From Pagrus major (Eukaryota; Chordata; Actinopteri; Spariformes; Sparidae): a stretch of DNA of 64,000 nt. Every line of letters begins with the position of its first letter. The first letter of the stretch is position 1. The notes under the pieces were generated by a model. That model was not told where the DNA came from. It saw nothing but the letters and a program-made list of their open reading frames with translations, and did not search any database. The DNA is taken from positions 13,446,443 through 13,510,442 of the forward strand of contig NC_133236.1 in NCBI RefSeq assembly GCF_040436345.1. The letters run 5' to 3'. Positions 1 to 12,404 of this stretch are shown one piece after another. Both the position numbers and the translations under genes were made by a program.

Positions 1-637
1 TTACTGTTAAGAGTATATCCACAACTTAAGATACTTTGTATATACAGTCGGTTATATAAAGGTTTAAAGTCATTAACGTCATTAAACACACCTTTTTCTG
101 ATTGCAACTGAATGAACTTATGCAAACAAAAAAAGCCTAAACTAAACATTTTTTCATACACACTAATAACTATCAATAAACATGTCAAGAAAGATATCCA
201 TTAAAATATTATAGATCAGTACACTTTACAGTTTGTATCTGCTTGTAGTACGTGCTTCAAGTTTGCCATTTACCTTCAACAGTGGTGGAACATAAGTCAG
301 TACATTTACTCAAGTACTGTACAAAGTAAAGTCCAATTTTAGGTACTTGTTCTTGAATATTCCCTTTTTACGCCTTATTGTGCTTCAACTCAATGACATT
401 TTGAAAGCCAGTAATGTACGTTTTACTCCTCAACATTAGTTACCAGTTAATTTGCAGATTTAGATTAATGATACAAAATATCGATCAACTAATAAATTAT
501 TATTTTAAATGAATTCTTAATTATAATCCAGTGACATGAAATGGACCATATTGCATAAAGAGCGATTCTACTTTCAGTAATTTAAGCAAAAGACCTGAGC
601 ACTTCTTCCACTACTGTTTCTTTTGTCGTCCAAGGAT
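1..637. other. AT-rich DNA downstream of the ADGRG-like gene
   Basis: No coding exon is visible. The part next to position 638 should be the receptor's 3' UTR, since that gene reads leftward and stops at 638. Around 285-350 there is a diverged copy of a common fish repeat recognisable by 'cagtggtgga' and 'tttactcaagtactgtac'. Confidence 0.5.
285..420. repeat. Diverged copy of the 'ACTCAAGTACTGTAC' teleost repeat
   Basis: The stretch carries cagtggtgga, tttactcaagtactgtac and ttttaggtacttgt, the signature of a very abundant fish interspersed repeat. A related copy lies at 12828-12930, and a weaker one around 51700-51800. Confidence 0.55.
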
Positions 638-3600
638 TTATTTTTTCTTTGGCATGTTCATGTAGGGGTTGTCGAAGATGTCCAGGTTGGATTTCAGAGT
701 GGTGGTGCTGCTGCTGCTGCTGGTGGTGTTTGAGTTTTTCCCACCCGCTACTTCCCCTGAGTGGCTGGTGTTGTAGTAGTAGATGAACAGGAAGAAACCT
801 GCCGGGCAGAGAATGATGACCAGTCAATCAAATGTATTGTATTTTAGTTTATCTCTACACTTGTGGCTCATGTAGCAAATACAGTAGGTTGTCCATTCTT
901 TTAATATACCGCTTTAGCGGGCCTGTGGGAGAAAAATACAAGATTGTCAATAAATGTCCAAATATTTCTCCATGTTTTAACCAAAGCTAAAGAAAAAGAG
1001 ACGGTGCAGAGGTCTAATTTGGGTCAAATAATTGGAACTTGTACTGTGATTGGTGTGGTGTAAACAAACTGGAGAAGAGTGGAGAATTTCTACTATGAAT
1101 GGGTAGTGCACTCAAATCACCCCCCACTCGTGGTTCCCATTTAAAATAAAGAAATCCCACTGACAAATATCTCAAAACATCAGCAGACAAAATCTGAACT
1201 AGATAGATAACAAACCTAAGGAAAATATTACTCTCTTCGGTACTGATGTGCAGATTGATACAGAAATATGGATCAATCTAAACACAAATATCTCTGTTCT
1301 AGGATCAATTTGCATATTAAAAGATTGATATCTAAGCTTAGTAATTTGGGGGTTAATGTGTATTTTACCATCAAGTCTAAATAAAACCCATTTGCCGGGA
1401 ACTACTTCTCCACCTCTCATATGCAAGCTTCGGCTTTATAAATGCATAAAGTGCCTATGGACAGAAAAGCACAGACTAAAAGTCACAGGGGCTGATTAAC
1501 TAACGAAACACAGTTGTACACAGGCAGGCAGGAAAAAGACAAAGACAGGAAATGGAAAGTAAAACGTGACACAAGGATAAAACCTACAAAATAAAACAGG
1601 AAACAACTAAACTGAAAACCATTGACAGTGGACAGTGTGCTGATGTTCAAACAATGGGAGTTCCCCTTATTTTTGAAACCTTTGAATGCCGTCGACATCA
1701 TAAGTCTTATTGGTTGCTAGTTTGTGGGGAAAAAAATGTAGAAATGGCTGAGCTCTGTAATATACACCCCGTCTTAATGTTAGCTACATAGCTAGCGTTA
1801 GCAACAATAATGTTACCTAGTGTTAGCGATGTTAACATTAGCCAGCTAGCATATAAAACGTTAACATTTAAAGGCTATTGTAAGCAATGTATGCTAGCTA
1901 GCATTAGCAATGTTAGCTATTGCAACAAAGTAGCAACCACCTAAGGGTCTAGATGGTTCAAACAAACAGTGTTGTAACGTGAACGCAGTGGAAGGGGGCG
2001 ATGGAATCTCGCATGTAGAGGCTGATGGTCATCAATAAAGCCTTTCAGCACCAAATTCAGCCCTGACCCTTCCTGTTACAGATACGGATACAGATTATTT
2101 AGTTGTTTGAACAGGCAGAGATAATTGTGTGCTTGCCCATTCCTAGTAAAAACCTACCTACATGAGCAGGGAGTATAAAATAGGATTAACAAGTAACAAT
2201 AAATTGAAACATAATCATTTAGAATGGCCTGATCACAGTCGTGAATACCTTGGAAAGAATTGAGGACCGTGAAAATGTAGTAGGAGGGGATCCGGAGGAC
2301 ACCGTAGGCGAAGAAGGCAAAACCCCATGTGATACCCAGCATGCAACACAGTCCCATGATAGTAATGATGCTTTTGCCACTTCTGCTATCTTGTGCGTTG
2401 CCTGAGGCAGTTCTCCTTCGACAGAGGAGCCAGGACAGTACGATGATGAAGGTGGTGAAGGTGAAGAGGAAGACCAGCACATAGTAGCCTATGTTGACAG
2501 CTAAGTGCGTGTCACTGTCGGTTATCCAGCACCTTGGAACAGAAAAACATCTCAGTAAAGGAAAGGAAACGTAGCTCTACTGTACTATTGGATATAGATA
2601 AATAGTAAGTTCACCCAAAAAGTGAGTAGATAATGACTGAATTTGCATGTATGGGGGAATTTATCCTCGCCAACTCACATGGCCACGTTTTGCTGAGTGT
2701 CAGAAGTGGAGATGACTTGTTCACCGTATTTTCGAACGATGAGCAGGACAATCACGACGACACTCGGTAGCACTGGAAATGGAGCGAGAAAACAACAGAA
2801 TTTTGAAAATCGCGTCCATGATCAGCTCTAACAGCAGAAAATGAATGACTTGTACTCACCCCAGCTGGTAATGCAGAGTTTGAGTATGTAGCGACGGATC
2901 ACAATTTTGCCCTCCATGTACAGCTGAAGGCAGAGGTGGAAGGCCTGCGCAGCAAACCAAGTGAACGTGGCCAACATGAAGTAGTGCATGACAGCCGCCA
3001 TGATCTTACAACCCATAGCGTGCTTCATGTCTGCCACGTAGTTGTTGACCAGGAAACTGAGGTTAAGCAGGAACATGGCTGTAACGAGGTGGATGAGAAT
3101 CCTTGTGGAATTACTGGCTTTGCTCTTCCTGTGAGGAGAGACGATCAGATAATTCATATTATGCAAACTTCAAACTGCGGATATTTATATACATCATCAC
3201 TTATTTGGTCATGAAACAGTTTATAAATGCAAAGTGAAGTCAAACAGTCCAACATATGCCCGTGTGACCATACAAGATGAGGAAAGAGAGAGATGACAGG
3301 TTGTTTATTTCCATAGCAGTCCAACAATGATGCTACTATTCAAAACAGTCTCATTTCCCTAACGAAAATATCCTGAAGCTTTACCTACACAGTGTTCTGC
3401 TATTCTGGACAGCAGGCTTATTTTCATATGCATTAACATCATAAACCACTGTGGATATTTGCCCCAGGTTTTTTTTTGTTTATTTTTTGGTTTACCTGTA
3501 TCGATGTGTAGGCATTGTAGGTGGCTGAAATGTTATTTATTATGGATCTATCGGTCGTGAAAGAGTTGGCCAGGAGCCTCGTTTTTGTCATACAAAACAG

Positions 3601-6600
3601 AATAATAGGATGATGAACATATTTGTTAATAACCTCTAGAAACGTTTCACTTAAAATACAGACCCACGCATAGTGAGACTTTTGTATGCTGCGCTGGTTG
3701 CCAACAAAACATAGTTCATTATAAATATCACGTTCAACAGACATAATAATGTTTGATGTTTTTACATTATTAAAGGTTTTTATGTGAAACATAATGTAGA
3801 ACTATGGTATTCTGAAAATTATGAGGTTTAATATAATTACACTGATGATTTAAGTGATACGTGAATACACATACCCATCACAGGTCAAATCATTGAATTG
3901 TAAAATTCAGAAGTGGCACTAAATGAAGAAGAGCCAGAATTCCCCATCAGTTTGTGTCATCGTGTTTTCTATCTTATTTATTCATGTTTTTTTTTTATGG
4001 TTTACTGTAAAGCACATTCAGTTTACCTGTGTGTGAAATGTCCTATCGAAATAAAGTTTGACTTGACTTGTTCTTTACTTTATAAACAGTTGAGCACCTT
4101 TTTCTGTGTTCAAAGCGCTGCTAACTGTGAATCTATTTTTACCACCTGCTTTTTTATTTCTTCCGTCCTGGTTTTGGGTTTCAGTTAGGTATTTCCTGGT
4201 TTATTTTTTTTAGGTTTTACTTTCCACCTCCTGTCCTAGTTGTTTTCCCACCTGTTTTCTGTGCTACACCTGTGTTTTGTTAGTTAACCAGCCCCCTTGT
4301 ATTTTAGTCTGTGTTTTACGTCACTCTTTGTTGGTTTGTCTGCGTTTCACAAATGTTCCCCGGTCCTGTGTCCCCTCAAGTTTGGTGTTTGGACTGGTTT
4401 GTTTAGTTTTGTTGCCAGATTTTTATTGCCCTTTTTGTTTTTGTAGACATCATCTTTATTTGATTAAAGCCCACTAACATAAATACATTACTGAATGGAA
4501 TGGCGACGAGCGGAGCAAGCTACTGCTAACGTGAGTTGTTCAAAAACCTTCTTTTTAGTAAACTCTGTGTACACAAACAATGTTCTCAATGTGTTCACGT
4601 GTAGAGACCCTGGTGATACTACGAGCAAAGTTTCATGTTGTGTCGAGTCTTCTTAGTGTTTTAAAAATAGCGATTTTGATGCTACCATACAGCTGCCCCT
4701 AGCATGCGATGGAAAATGATTTTGACCCTAAAACTAAAATACGGTACATCTTAAAAGTGGCTTTTTCGACGTAATTATGCTTTTACACGAAGGTTTGACT
4801 GGGGTACATTCACAAAAAAGGCCTAGGTTGAATTTTGGCGAGAGTCACACTTTAAGGCCATATCCTCCAGCCCTAAGATAAGTTATTTAGTAATTTCACA
4901 CTGGGATATTATTCTTACCTCTGTGGAGGCTTGTAACAGAATTTCGACTTCTATTTTGAAAAGTGTCGCTTTTTTTTAAATGCACATTATTTCCTGATAA
5001 TTTCCCTGGAAATTTCAAAGCTGTGTCATCCTTACCTCAAGAGGAAGTGCATGAAGAGGACTATGCCGAGGAAGAACATGGACAACCCACAGCCAACTTG
5101 GGTGATGATCGTGAGCTTGTTTAGGTCAGAACTAGAAATGGTTTCATTAAGAGGAGTCTGCAAAGAGCAAGAATTAAACACTTTTAAGCATTTTTTTCCC
5201 CAGGAATCAGGATGGCTTTATTACAGATTGGGGGAAATTAAAAATAAGGTCTCTACAGTACACAGTGCAATCAGCTAAGACGGTCATAGAGAGGAATGTC
5301 CAAATATTTAAGCATTAAAATATTACAAAAGAAGTCAAACGCACCAATAAGATAGCAAAGAATGTCAAATGTGAACACTGGCATGTTATGTTGTCTCCTT
5401 CTTGTATTGTCACACATCCGTCGTTGGTCCAGGTTGGTTGGCCTCCTAAAAGACATGCGAATGGTGAAGCGCTGAAACTGGAGGGTTTTTAAGTTCATTT
5501 GTGTGAGCAACAACACTCAAGCATCAACGTTCCAGCCAGTCAAGGTTAATCCAATTTGCCCCAATATCACCCAGAATTTATCTGGCTAAATGTTTGAGTA
5601 ATGACATCCAGAGTGGTTTGACATCAAATTTTAACTTTTGTTTTTAATATATAAAAAAAAGATACAGAATCTTAATATCAAACCCCAATGTAAATTAGGG
5701 TACATTCGAATTAAAAAGTCATCAATCAACTTGCAAATTAGCAAGTGGGAAAAAATACCTGAACCATTCCATGATTGACAAGATGGATATCCTTCCTGTA
5801 AACAAAACAAACAGAACTGCATTAAAAATGTGCGCTTGGTTGGTAAAGAAACTCATGATGATGCGCCTTTTTTTTCGCTTTACTCACATATTTCATATTA
5901 CGAAAACTGACGGATATTTTTTCTGTGAGATTCCTGATCGTGGTGCCCATTTCAACGGCTAAGACCTCATCACCTAAAACAGTGCTGTTATTCGCATCCT
6001 GAAAAAAAAAAAGCGGAACAACTACAAAATAATAACATGATCAAATATATGTATATACAGGGTCATCAAAGGTGAAACTGAAATATTTTTTTCCTACCTT
6101 GCTCATATTGAGGAATCGGAACATAACTGCAAATGGTACACTAATGTTCATTTTGAGAGACTGTTCAAACGCCTCTTTTGGCACTGCAACAGATCTTGAA
6201 AATGTATCCAGAACATCTTTGTTGTCTACCATCTGCAGGGAAGAGCGTAACAAGTTTGGTGTTATAGTCATGTACATGTACAGTTTAAAGCCCAATTACA
6301 AGGATATAATGTTAGCAGTTAACCTTTCTATAAACAATAGATACTCCCAAGGTTGACATGTGTACCAAACGTGGCATATCATGTTTGCATTTTATGGTTA
6401 TTAGCCACCTTCTCCGGAGGGGATGGTGGTGGCGTCATTACATGCCAACGAGGCTGACCGCAGTTCAAGTTACACCACCTGGGGACATTTCCAGCCATTT
6501 TTCACAGAAATTCGGTCCCTCGCCATCTATGATCGTGGTAACCAAAGCAGGTATTATACGCCCAACCGTAATGTTTTCCTAACCTTAACCAAGTGGTTTT

Positions 6601-9600
6601 TATGCGGAAACATAAGCAGGGCATAAGCACAGCGTTGTGACAAAAGAGAAAAGGAAAATTTAACTTAAACAAACATAAAGTTGCAACATTCAGTTCTAAC
6701 TTATCTGTGGTTTTGCTGAAGCTTACTTAGCTAACATTTATTCTGGTGATTGGGTTGACAGTTTTTACAATTATGAAACTATTCACTTTAACTGGGTGGA
6801 ACAGGCAAAGCTACCAATTCCAGCACTCCTTGTGATGGTTTATAGTACCAAACAGGTCAAGTAATAAAAAAAAGTTTGAAAAATAAAGAGGCAAAGATAG
6901 CTGCCTCGAAAGACAAAAGATAAAAGTAGATAAGAGTAATGCACCTACATTTATGCTGGAATTTGGAGACGTGTAAGCAAATAAGACTTCAGTTACGTCC
7001 TCTGGCTCTGTTTCTTTCACTAAGATACCATCGATTCCTTCACCCAAGGTCAGTGCGGCTGAAGACCCGTTGATGGTGGAAGCAAGGTCAGATATTTTGT
7101 TCATGACTTCACTGTTGACAGATGGAAGAATATTCATGCCATATACATATGGTACCATGCATGTATCAGTACTTTTTTTTTTTTTAAATCTTAACAATTT
7201 TACATTCAAAACCTGAATATAAGCAATATCATGATAAACATTTTAATTAGCCCAATACATTTTCTCTGTTCCAATTTAAAGAGAAGAGTTTATATAGTTT
7301 ATATGTAATAGTTTAAGTTTAAAGACCACTGCCACTCTCATGTCTGTGTGATAAGTTCGGAGCTGGAAGATGGAGGCGATTAACGTTAGCTTAGTTTAGG
7401 TCAAAGGCTGAAAATATAAGGAAACAGCTAGCCTCGGACAATCCAAAGTTTAAAAATATCTGCCCAATTCTCCACTTTCTTTGTATATATTGTTAATAGT
7501 TTACCATTCGTTTTTGTGTATAGCATTTTTAACATTTTTGATCCTTAAGATAATCATGTAGGTGTTTTTAACTAGAGAGGTTAGCCTGTCAGCTAGCCCA
7601 CCTGGTGTCTTAAAAAGCTCTGCATGTATACATAATAATAGGACCAGTCATCCTTCTCTCTGATTTGTGATATAAATCCCTTATCCAGCAATGGAAGGTC
7701 GGAGCATTACTGCTTGCTTTCACGAGACGGTGTATGTCAGTCACTTTTATTTTTAGCAGCTCCTCCAAGCACCGTCTGTTAAACAGAGCCACAGCGACCT
7801 TATGTTAGCGTGTGGAAGATGGAGGCGATTAACGATAACTTAGTTTAGCTCAAAGGCTGAAAATAGTGTGCATATAAAGAGTGTGTATATTCGGAACAAT
7901 GAGACATCAGCTATGGGCTAACATTAGCGTAGTTACGTTAGCTATAAACAACTTACATTGCAGTCATATGACTTCGATGTCACCACTACTAAGCATCTAT
8001 ACTTTACACATTTTACTATAAATGTAATCATCTAAAAGTTGAAAAGTGAGACTTTGAATACTTTGCAACTAAAATCCACCTGTAAAGACGGACTAATGAG
8101 TAGATGAATCTCGGCATAATGAAACCTTTTTTTCAAACTAGTGGGTTTTTCAGAATAATGGGCCTCAGTTAAGCTCCACAGTGGTATCAGTCTTCCCATC
8201 TGATTCTTGTCAATACAGCAAATAAACACAGATTGTTTTATTCCATGTTTTTATCAGGGACTAGGTCCAACAAACATTAATCTCACACACATATTTCCCC
8301 AAATTTCTAACTATCCCTTTAATAAATTAATGGAGCACTTCTTACGCAGCTTGAGCAGAGCTGATTTCTCCTCCATCTTTGGTGTCTAATATTATATCAA
8401 GGTTTTTGAGAGCTTCAGAATTTAATTCCTTTTCAGGCTTCTTCACTGGATTATTACAGTTGATACAGGAATGTGTTGTTGCTGTAATGTTGATGATGTA
8501 CACGTTGTTTTTCCCATCATCTGAAAGAAAGGGACATCCAGTTTTATCTCAAACTACCATTTTAAACAACTTGAAGACATTTCACTCTTGTTAGTTTAGC
8601 TAAACTTTCCAGTCGCGACAGTGTCAGCAGGTAATGTTTTCACCTAGTAAGTCTGCATTGTTGTAAATGGCTAGAGACAAATAATTTTTTGATCCCGTTT
8701 GAATTGGACCATGAACTACACATATGATGTTTAAAAGATAATCTTTCAACTCGAGAAAGTCACAGTTTGTCATAAAGCTAATCAAGTATTAGGCTGTGTA
8801 AGTACGCAGTTACAAAAACTACACACCTAACAGTCACATAAGTGATGTCGTCTTGTTCAATGCTCACCAAAACCCATAACCGAAACCTTAGAGCTGTTTC
8901 CACATAGATAGCTCACAGAACTGACCAACTCTCCTTCTGCGTAACTGCAGCTGTCGATACGGCCTGACTTCTTGTGATTTTCATCTTTTAAATACTTTTT
9001 CTGTGTTAAGGTGGCGGCCATGTTGGTGTTGGTGACATATATTGAGCATAAATTGCTCTAGTTTTTTTTTCTTATTATTCACTGTACTTCAGTAGCAAAC
9101 ATCTGTAAGGTAAGATATAGTATGTAACAGATCATGACACATCATTTTTTACATTCCTTCATTGTGTTATATAGATTCTTGTGCATGTAAAAGGTGTTGA
9201 AAACGAAAAAGGCCAAAGTCCGCAACTACAAAAGCTCCTTCCTCCCACAGAAAACACTGCTCCTGAAGGGCCTGAAACACCTTGTCAGTAGTCCTACCGT
9301 TAATACTGTGCCTTTGTGACATCCAACTATGTCACCATGTCACTCTTTTGCATAATTTATGTCTATATTCATGGAAGAAGTGAAGCTAACCGGGAGATGA
9401 AAACACAACAGAGCCAACCGGAGACAGGGTGACCGGTGCTGGCTCAGGCGTATGTAAGCTGACCAATCAGAGCAGACTATAAAGCTAAAAGAATGAGCAC
9501 GATATGTCCCCTTTAAAGCCTGTGTCCACAGTATAAACAGCATGATGTGCAATATAAAAAAAATCCAGAAACGCTAGAAGTTTGGAGATCTGCACAAACA

Positions 9601-11305
9601 ACATTTACATACTTTTTTGTGCTTATCTGAAGAGAACTCACCGTTGTCGTTGCACTGATTTTCATCGTAAAAACCTTCATTACATGTTTCTGTTTCAAAA
9701 CATGTAACCTGGCAAGAACCTATCATTGGAAAGACAATCAGAGTTTAAGTAAAGAAGGAATACAATACCAAAGCATTAGATACAGAACATATAGCTTCAG
9801 AAAGTGAATAAATAAAATGATGTTACAGGGTCTTTGATATTATTCATTTAAATTGTTAAATTATTAAATTGGGTACTAAAAGTTTACTACAAATATAATT
9901 ATACTTTATTGGCTCTGTTTCCATCAATCAGTTTTTTCTGACCAAACTGTAAAAGAAATTAGCTTACCTGTGCCATTGAAACACTTTGAACCTGGTGTAT
10001 AAGAGAAATGTAATTAACAAAAACAAATCATCAACTTGTTTTATAATTTTAAAGGATTTGATCACCCAAATTTCTCTTTTAAACACACAACAAACAAACA
10101 CAACTTTACTCTCATCTGCCGTGGATAATAAATACAGCAAAGATGAATAACTTTTCATTTTGTGGTTTTCAAAATTTGAAAGATGACATTAAATGTTATG
10201 TAATATCACCTGTGAGGTTGGATAATGTGGCGTTGCACTGCCTCCCATGCAGGACATTCAGGTGCAGTTTCCTGTTTACAAGCGTCTTCGTCACGCTCAG
10301 AAGGTAAGGATAAGAACCATTATTTGTCTTCATGTGAGGCCAAAACTTCTCTGACTTCTCTGTCAATTCAAAACAGAATTATAGTTTGGTTTTTATTTTG
10401 TTGAAAACATACTGGAGTCCGTTAGTATAATAAGTAGATTGTACTCACCTGGTCTTGTTCCGTTTTCGTGCAGAAATACAAAGCAACCAATTTCTGGTGA
10501 GAGGTAAAAAATATTGTCTTTTTATGTCAAGTAGTAATTTCATAAAACTCTTACATATCTTGCACACTTTTACAGTAGTTCTCCAAAAGCACAATTACCT
10601 ACAAACAAAATTTAACATCTAATAATTCAGAATTATTTACAAAAGTTCAGTTGATGCATGAGGAATTTGATCTGGTCATTTCGTCTAGACCAGGGGTGCC
10701 CTTAAGGGCCAAAACTGAAACTTTAATTGTGGGCCACCGGCCAAAAGCAAACACCTAATTTACAAAATCGCTGCTACAAAAAACAAACACTGAACAATGT
10801 CCATTATGTAGACTTTGTAATGAGGTAGAGGAAGAGCAGTTGCATCTTTTTTTCTATAGTCCATCTGTTGCAACGCTGTTGTCTGATACCCAAAATTGGC
10901 TCAAGCTACTCAACCTTTATTTTAAATTCCTACCGACAAACATTGTGTTGGAGAAACTGGATGAAAAATGTCTCCAGATATGAAATACATTTTTTTTTTG
11001 TTTACAGCTCAATCAAGAACCAATTTGAATTTAGGGGCAATACGTAGTTTTTGGGGAAGAAAGTCAAAGTCGGAATTTAATATATACAATATTAATGGGG
11101 TAATCATACAAACTCAGAAATATTGATCTGTTCCACACCTGAATAAACAAGCTGTTCTCAGAGGAAAATAAGGTCCCCAGAACACAGTTTGAAGCTAGAA
11201 AGGTGGCAGGGTCAGCCAAATATAAACAAAGTAAAACATCTTCTGAATTCATCTTCCCCAAAACTACATGGTGCAACAAAAAAATTAGCGTATCATATGT
11301 ATAAA

Positions 11306-11368
<63 letters not shown>

Positions 11369-12404
11369 GTGTGTACACATACACACACACACAATGAGCA
11401 TACATTTTTCTGTTTAGTATGAACTGCTGAAGGGATCAAACATAATTTAATTTTATGTTTTTATTTGATTGTATTTGATTGTATTCTTTTACATGCTTTT
11501 TTGTGTCCTTGTGTCTTTTGTTTTTTTGTGAAAATTGTATATTGTATGTCATTTGTGTTTGCCTGTATCAAATTAAATTATGATTTATAACAAGAGCATA
11601 AAAAAACATTGCTATTTTGTTAAGATGTAAAATGGTACTTCAGTCCCAAGCTCCCTTTACTGACTGACTTTACTTTGCCTGCCAAGCTCAGATTATTAAA
11701 AATTAATTAATAATTAGTGGTCCTACCTATTTAAAGAGCATTTTGAGTAATCCACAAAAAAATTTAAAAAAATAAAACAGCATGTACAGCGATTTATTTT
11801 TGCCACTGTGGTCAGTCTTGGTCTAGACTGTCTAGACAGATGGTCTAACAGTCTACTGCAGGTCTAAAGTTGGGGTTTGCCTCATACAAACCAGTTGTAG
11901 CACGTCCGAGTTCAGAAGTGTTTCCAGCCATTCATATTGACCACGATTCCTATAGCTTCCTATGACTTATAAATCAACAACAACTGTTTATTATAGTTTT
12001 TACTTACTCTGATTCCAAAGGCTTTTTGTTTGGATGACGCCATCGAACTTATCCGGAACAACAAAACTTGGGAGTGTTTTGACCAAACATTCTTTGACTT
12101 TACTCTCACTGCTATTTCCTGGAGCTAAAATGCCACAAACAAATCAGATAACGTGTTAAAAACAATGGCGTTTTCTGTCACAGTGTTTTTACACATTATA
12201 ATAATCATAGTAGATCTTAAAACGTTTGCAGTTCTCTATATTCATGCTGAAAAAAATGTCATTCATTCTCAAAAGAATAAAACAATGTGATACACAAGTG
12301 CAACAGAGATACAAGAGGTTCCATCAGGCTTTAGTACTGAGAGATTGTGTCTACTTACAAATCCACAGAAGGCCCGCCAAAAAAACCCAACTCATCCAGC
12401 CCAT
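638..12404 (-). CDS. Adhesion G-protein-coupled receptor, ADGRG (group VIII) type, 18 exons
   Basis: Surface receptor of the adhesion GPCR family, expected to self-cleave and signal through a tethered agonist. Coding exons in transcription order: 12404-12359, 12124-12008, 10493-10449, 10359-10210, 9991-9968, 9719-9642, 8963-8868, 8520-8346, 7111-6949, 6232-6098, 5998-5888, 5795-5759, 5445-5345, 5157-5036, 3128-2860, 2772-2679, 2532-2249, 798-638. All have GT/AG borders and all phases close: 2208 nt, 735 aa. The N-terminus ([15 protein letters not shown]) is a signal peptide. Residues about 119-245 are Cys-rich. The GPS spans about 381-426, with C386/W389, W398/C403, C414/C416 and the cleavage triplet HLT at 418-420, followed by a hydrophobic Stachel (TFFAILL). 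TM1 is about 440-464 and TM2-TM7 about 476-692. The short tail is Ser/Thr-rich and ends NMPKKK. I see no CUB, pentraxin or hormone-receptor domain. The group G assignment rests on TM2-TM4 motifs; the exact paralogue is unresolved. Confidence 0.88.
708..727. repeat. Coding CTG/CAG triplet run in the receptor tail
   Basis: Repeated ctg units on the plus strand encode a Ser run read leftward, within a Thr/Ser-rich stretch just before the conserved-looking C-terminal tail of the receptor. The run may be length-polymorphic. Confidence 0.6.
1745..1935. repeat. GTTAGC/GCTAGC-rich low-complexity block
   Basis: The hexamers gttagc and gctagc and their reverse complements recur densely here. The block lies in the last intron of the receptor gene. 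Similar richness occurs near 24300-24790 and in the reps1 5' region (37830-38120). Confidence 0.6.
3920..4490 (+). repeat. T-rich interspersed repeat in receptor intron
   Basis: Pyrimidine-rich DNA with phrases such as 'ttttcccacctgttttctgtg' fragments and 'ttagtctgtgttt', resembling the 3' end of a fish retroposon. A shorter inverted relative lies around 1496-1620. The family was recognised only by its general pattern. Confidence 0.35.
5345..5795 (-). other. GPS autoproteolysis site and Stachel of the ADGRG-like receptor
   Basis: Exons 5795-5759 and 5445-5345 together encode the GPS. Its pattern is SCQSWNGSG, then PTWTNDGC, then ITCQCSHLT directly followed by FFAILL. The His-Leu-Thr triplet needed for self-cleavage is intact, so the receptor should be cleaved and agonist-tethered. 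The 37-bp exon is one of the shortest in the gene. Confidence 0.85.
7330..7450. repeat. 'TTAGCTTAG...ACAGCTAGCC' teleost repeat, two nearby copies (second at 7805-7870)
   Basis: Both copies contain 'gatggaggcgattaacg' followed by 'aggctgaaaata'. The first copy also has 'ggaaacagctagcct'. This is a common fish interspersed repeat. A longer relative lies in the reps1 3' UTR (about 55325-55595). Confidence 0.55.
10680..10990 (+). mobile_element. hAT-like edge fused to a LINE C-terminal (zf-RVT type) relic
   Basis: At 10685-10745, 'ccaggggtgcccttaagggcc' resembles the end of a hAT-type element. Immediately after it, the plus strand reads [22 protein letters not shown]..., with the spaced Cys/His pattern of the zinc-binding C-terminus of LINE reverse transcriptases (CPLC...HLFF). 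The reading ends at a stop near 10983. It is a fossil, with no reverse transcriptase core nearby. Confidence 0.5.
11033..11275 (+). mobile_element. MITE, 'GCACTATGTAGTTTTGGGG' family, internally shortened copy
   Basis: Inverted ends 'gtagtttttggggaag' and 'cttccccaaaactac' flank the family core 'caagctgttctcagagga', 'aggtccccagaac' and 'gaaaggtggcagggtc'. Other members in this window are at 25241-25607, 27325-27500, 28109-28412, 41631-41980 and 57819-58170. Confidence 0.75.
11308..11362. repeat. (TA)n microsatellite followed by a short CA run
   Basis: About 55 bp of uninterrupted ta dinucleotides, then acacatgtgtgtacac and a short (ca)n. It lies in the second intron of the receptor gene. Confidence 0.95.

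Noticed and set aside
8990-9021. ATG with a good Kozak context (ATGGCCGCC) in frame with receptor exon 7, suggesting an alternative start
   Set aside because: The exon has a phase-consistent acceptor at 8965-8964 that joins it to the upstream exons and signal peptide. An internal start would lack the signal peptide. It cannot be excluded without RNA data.
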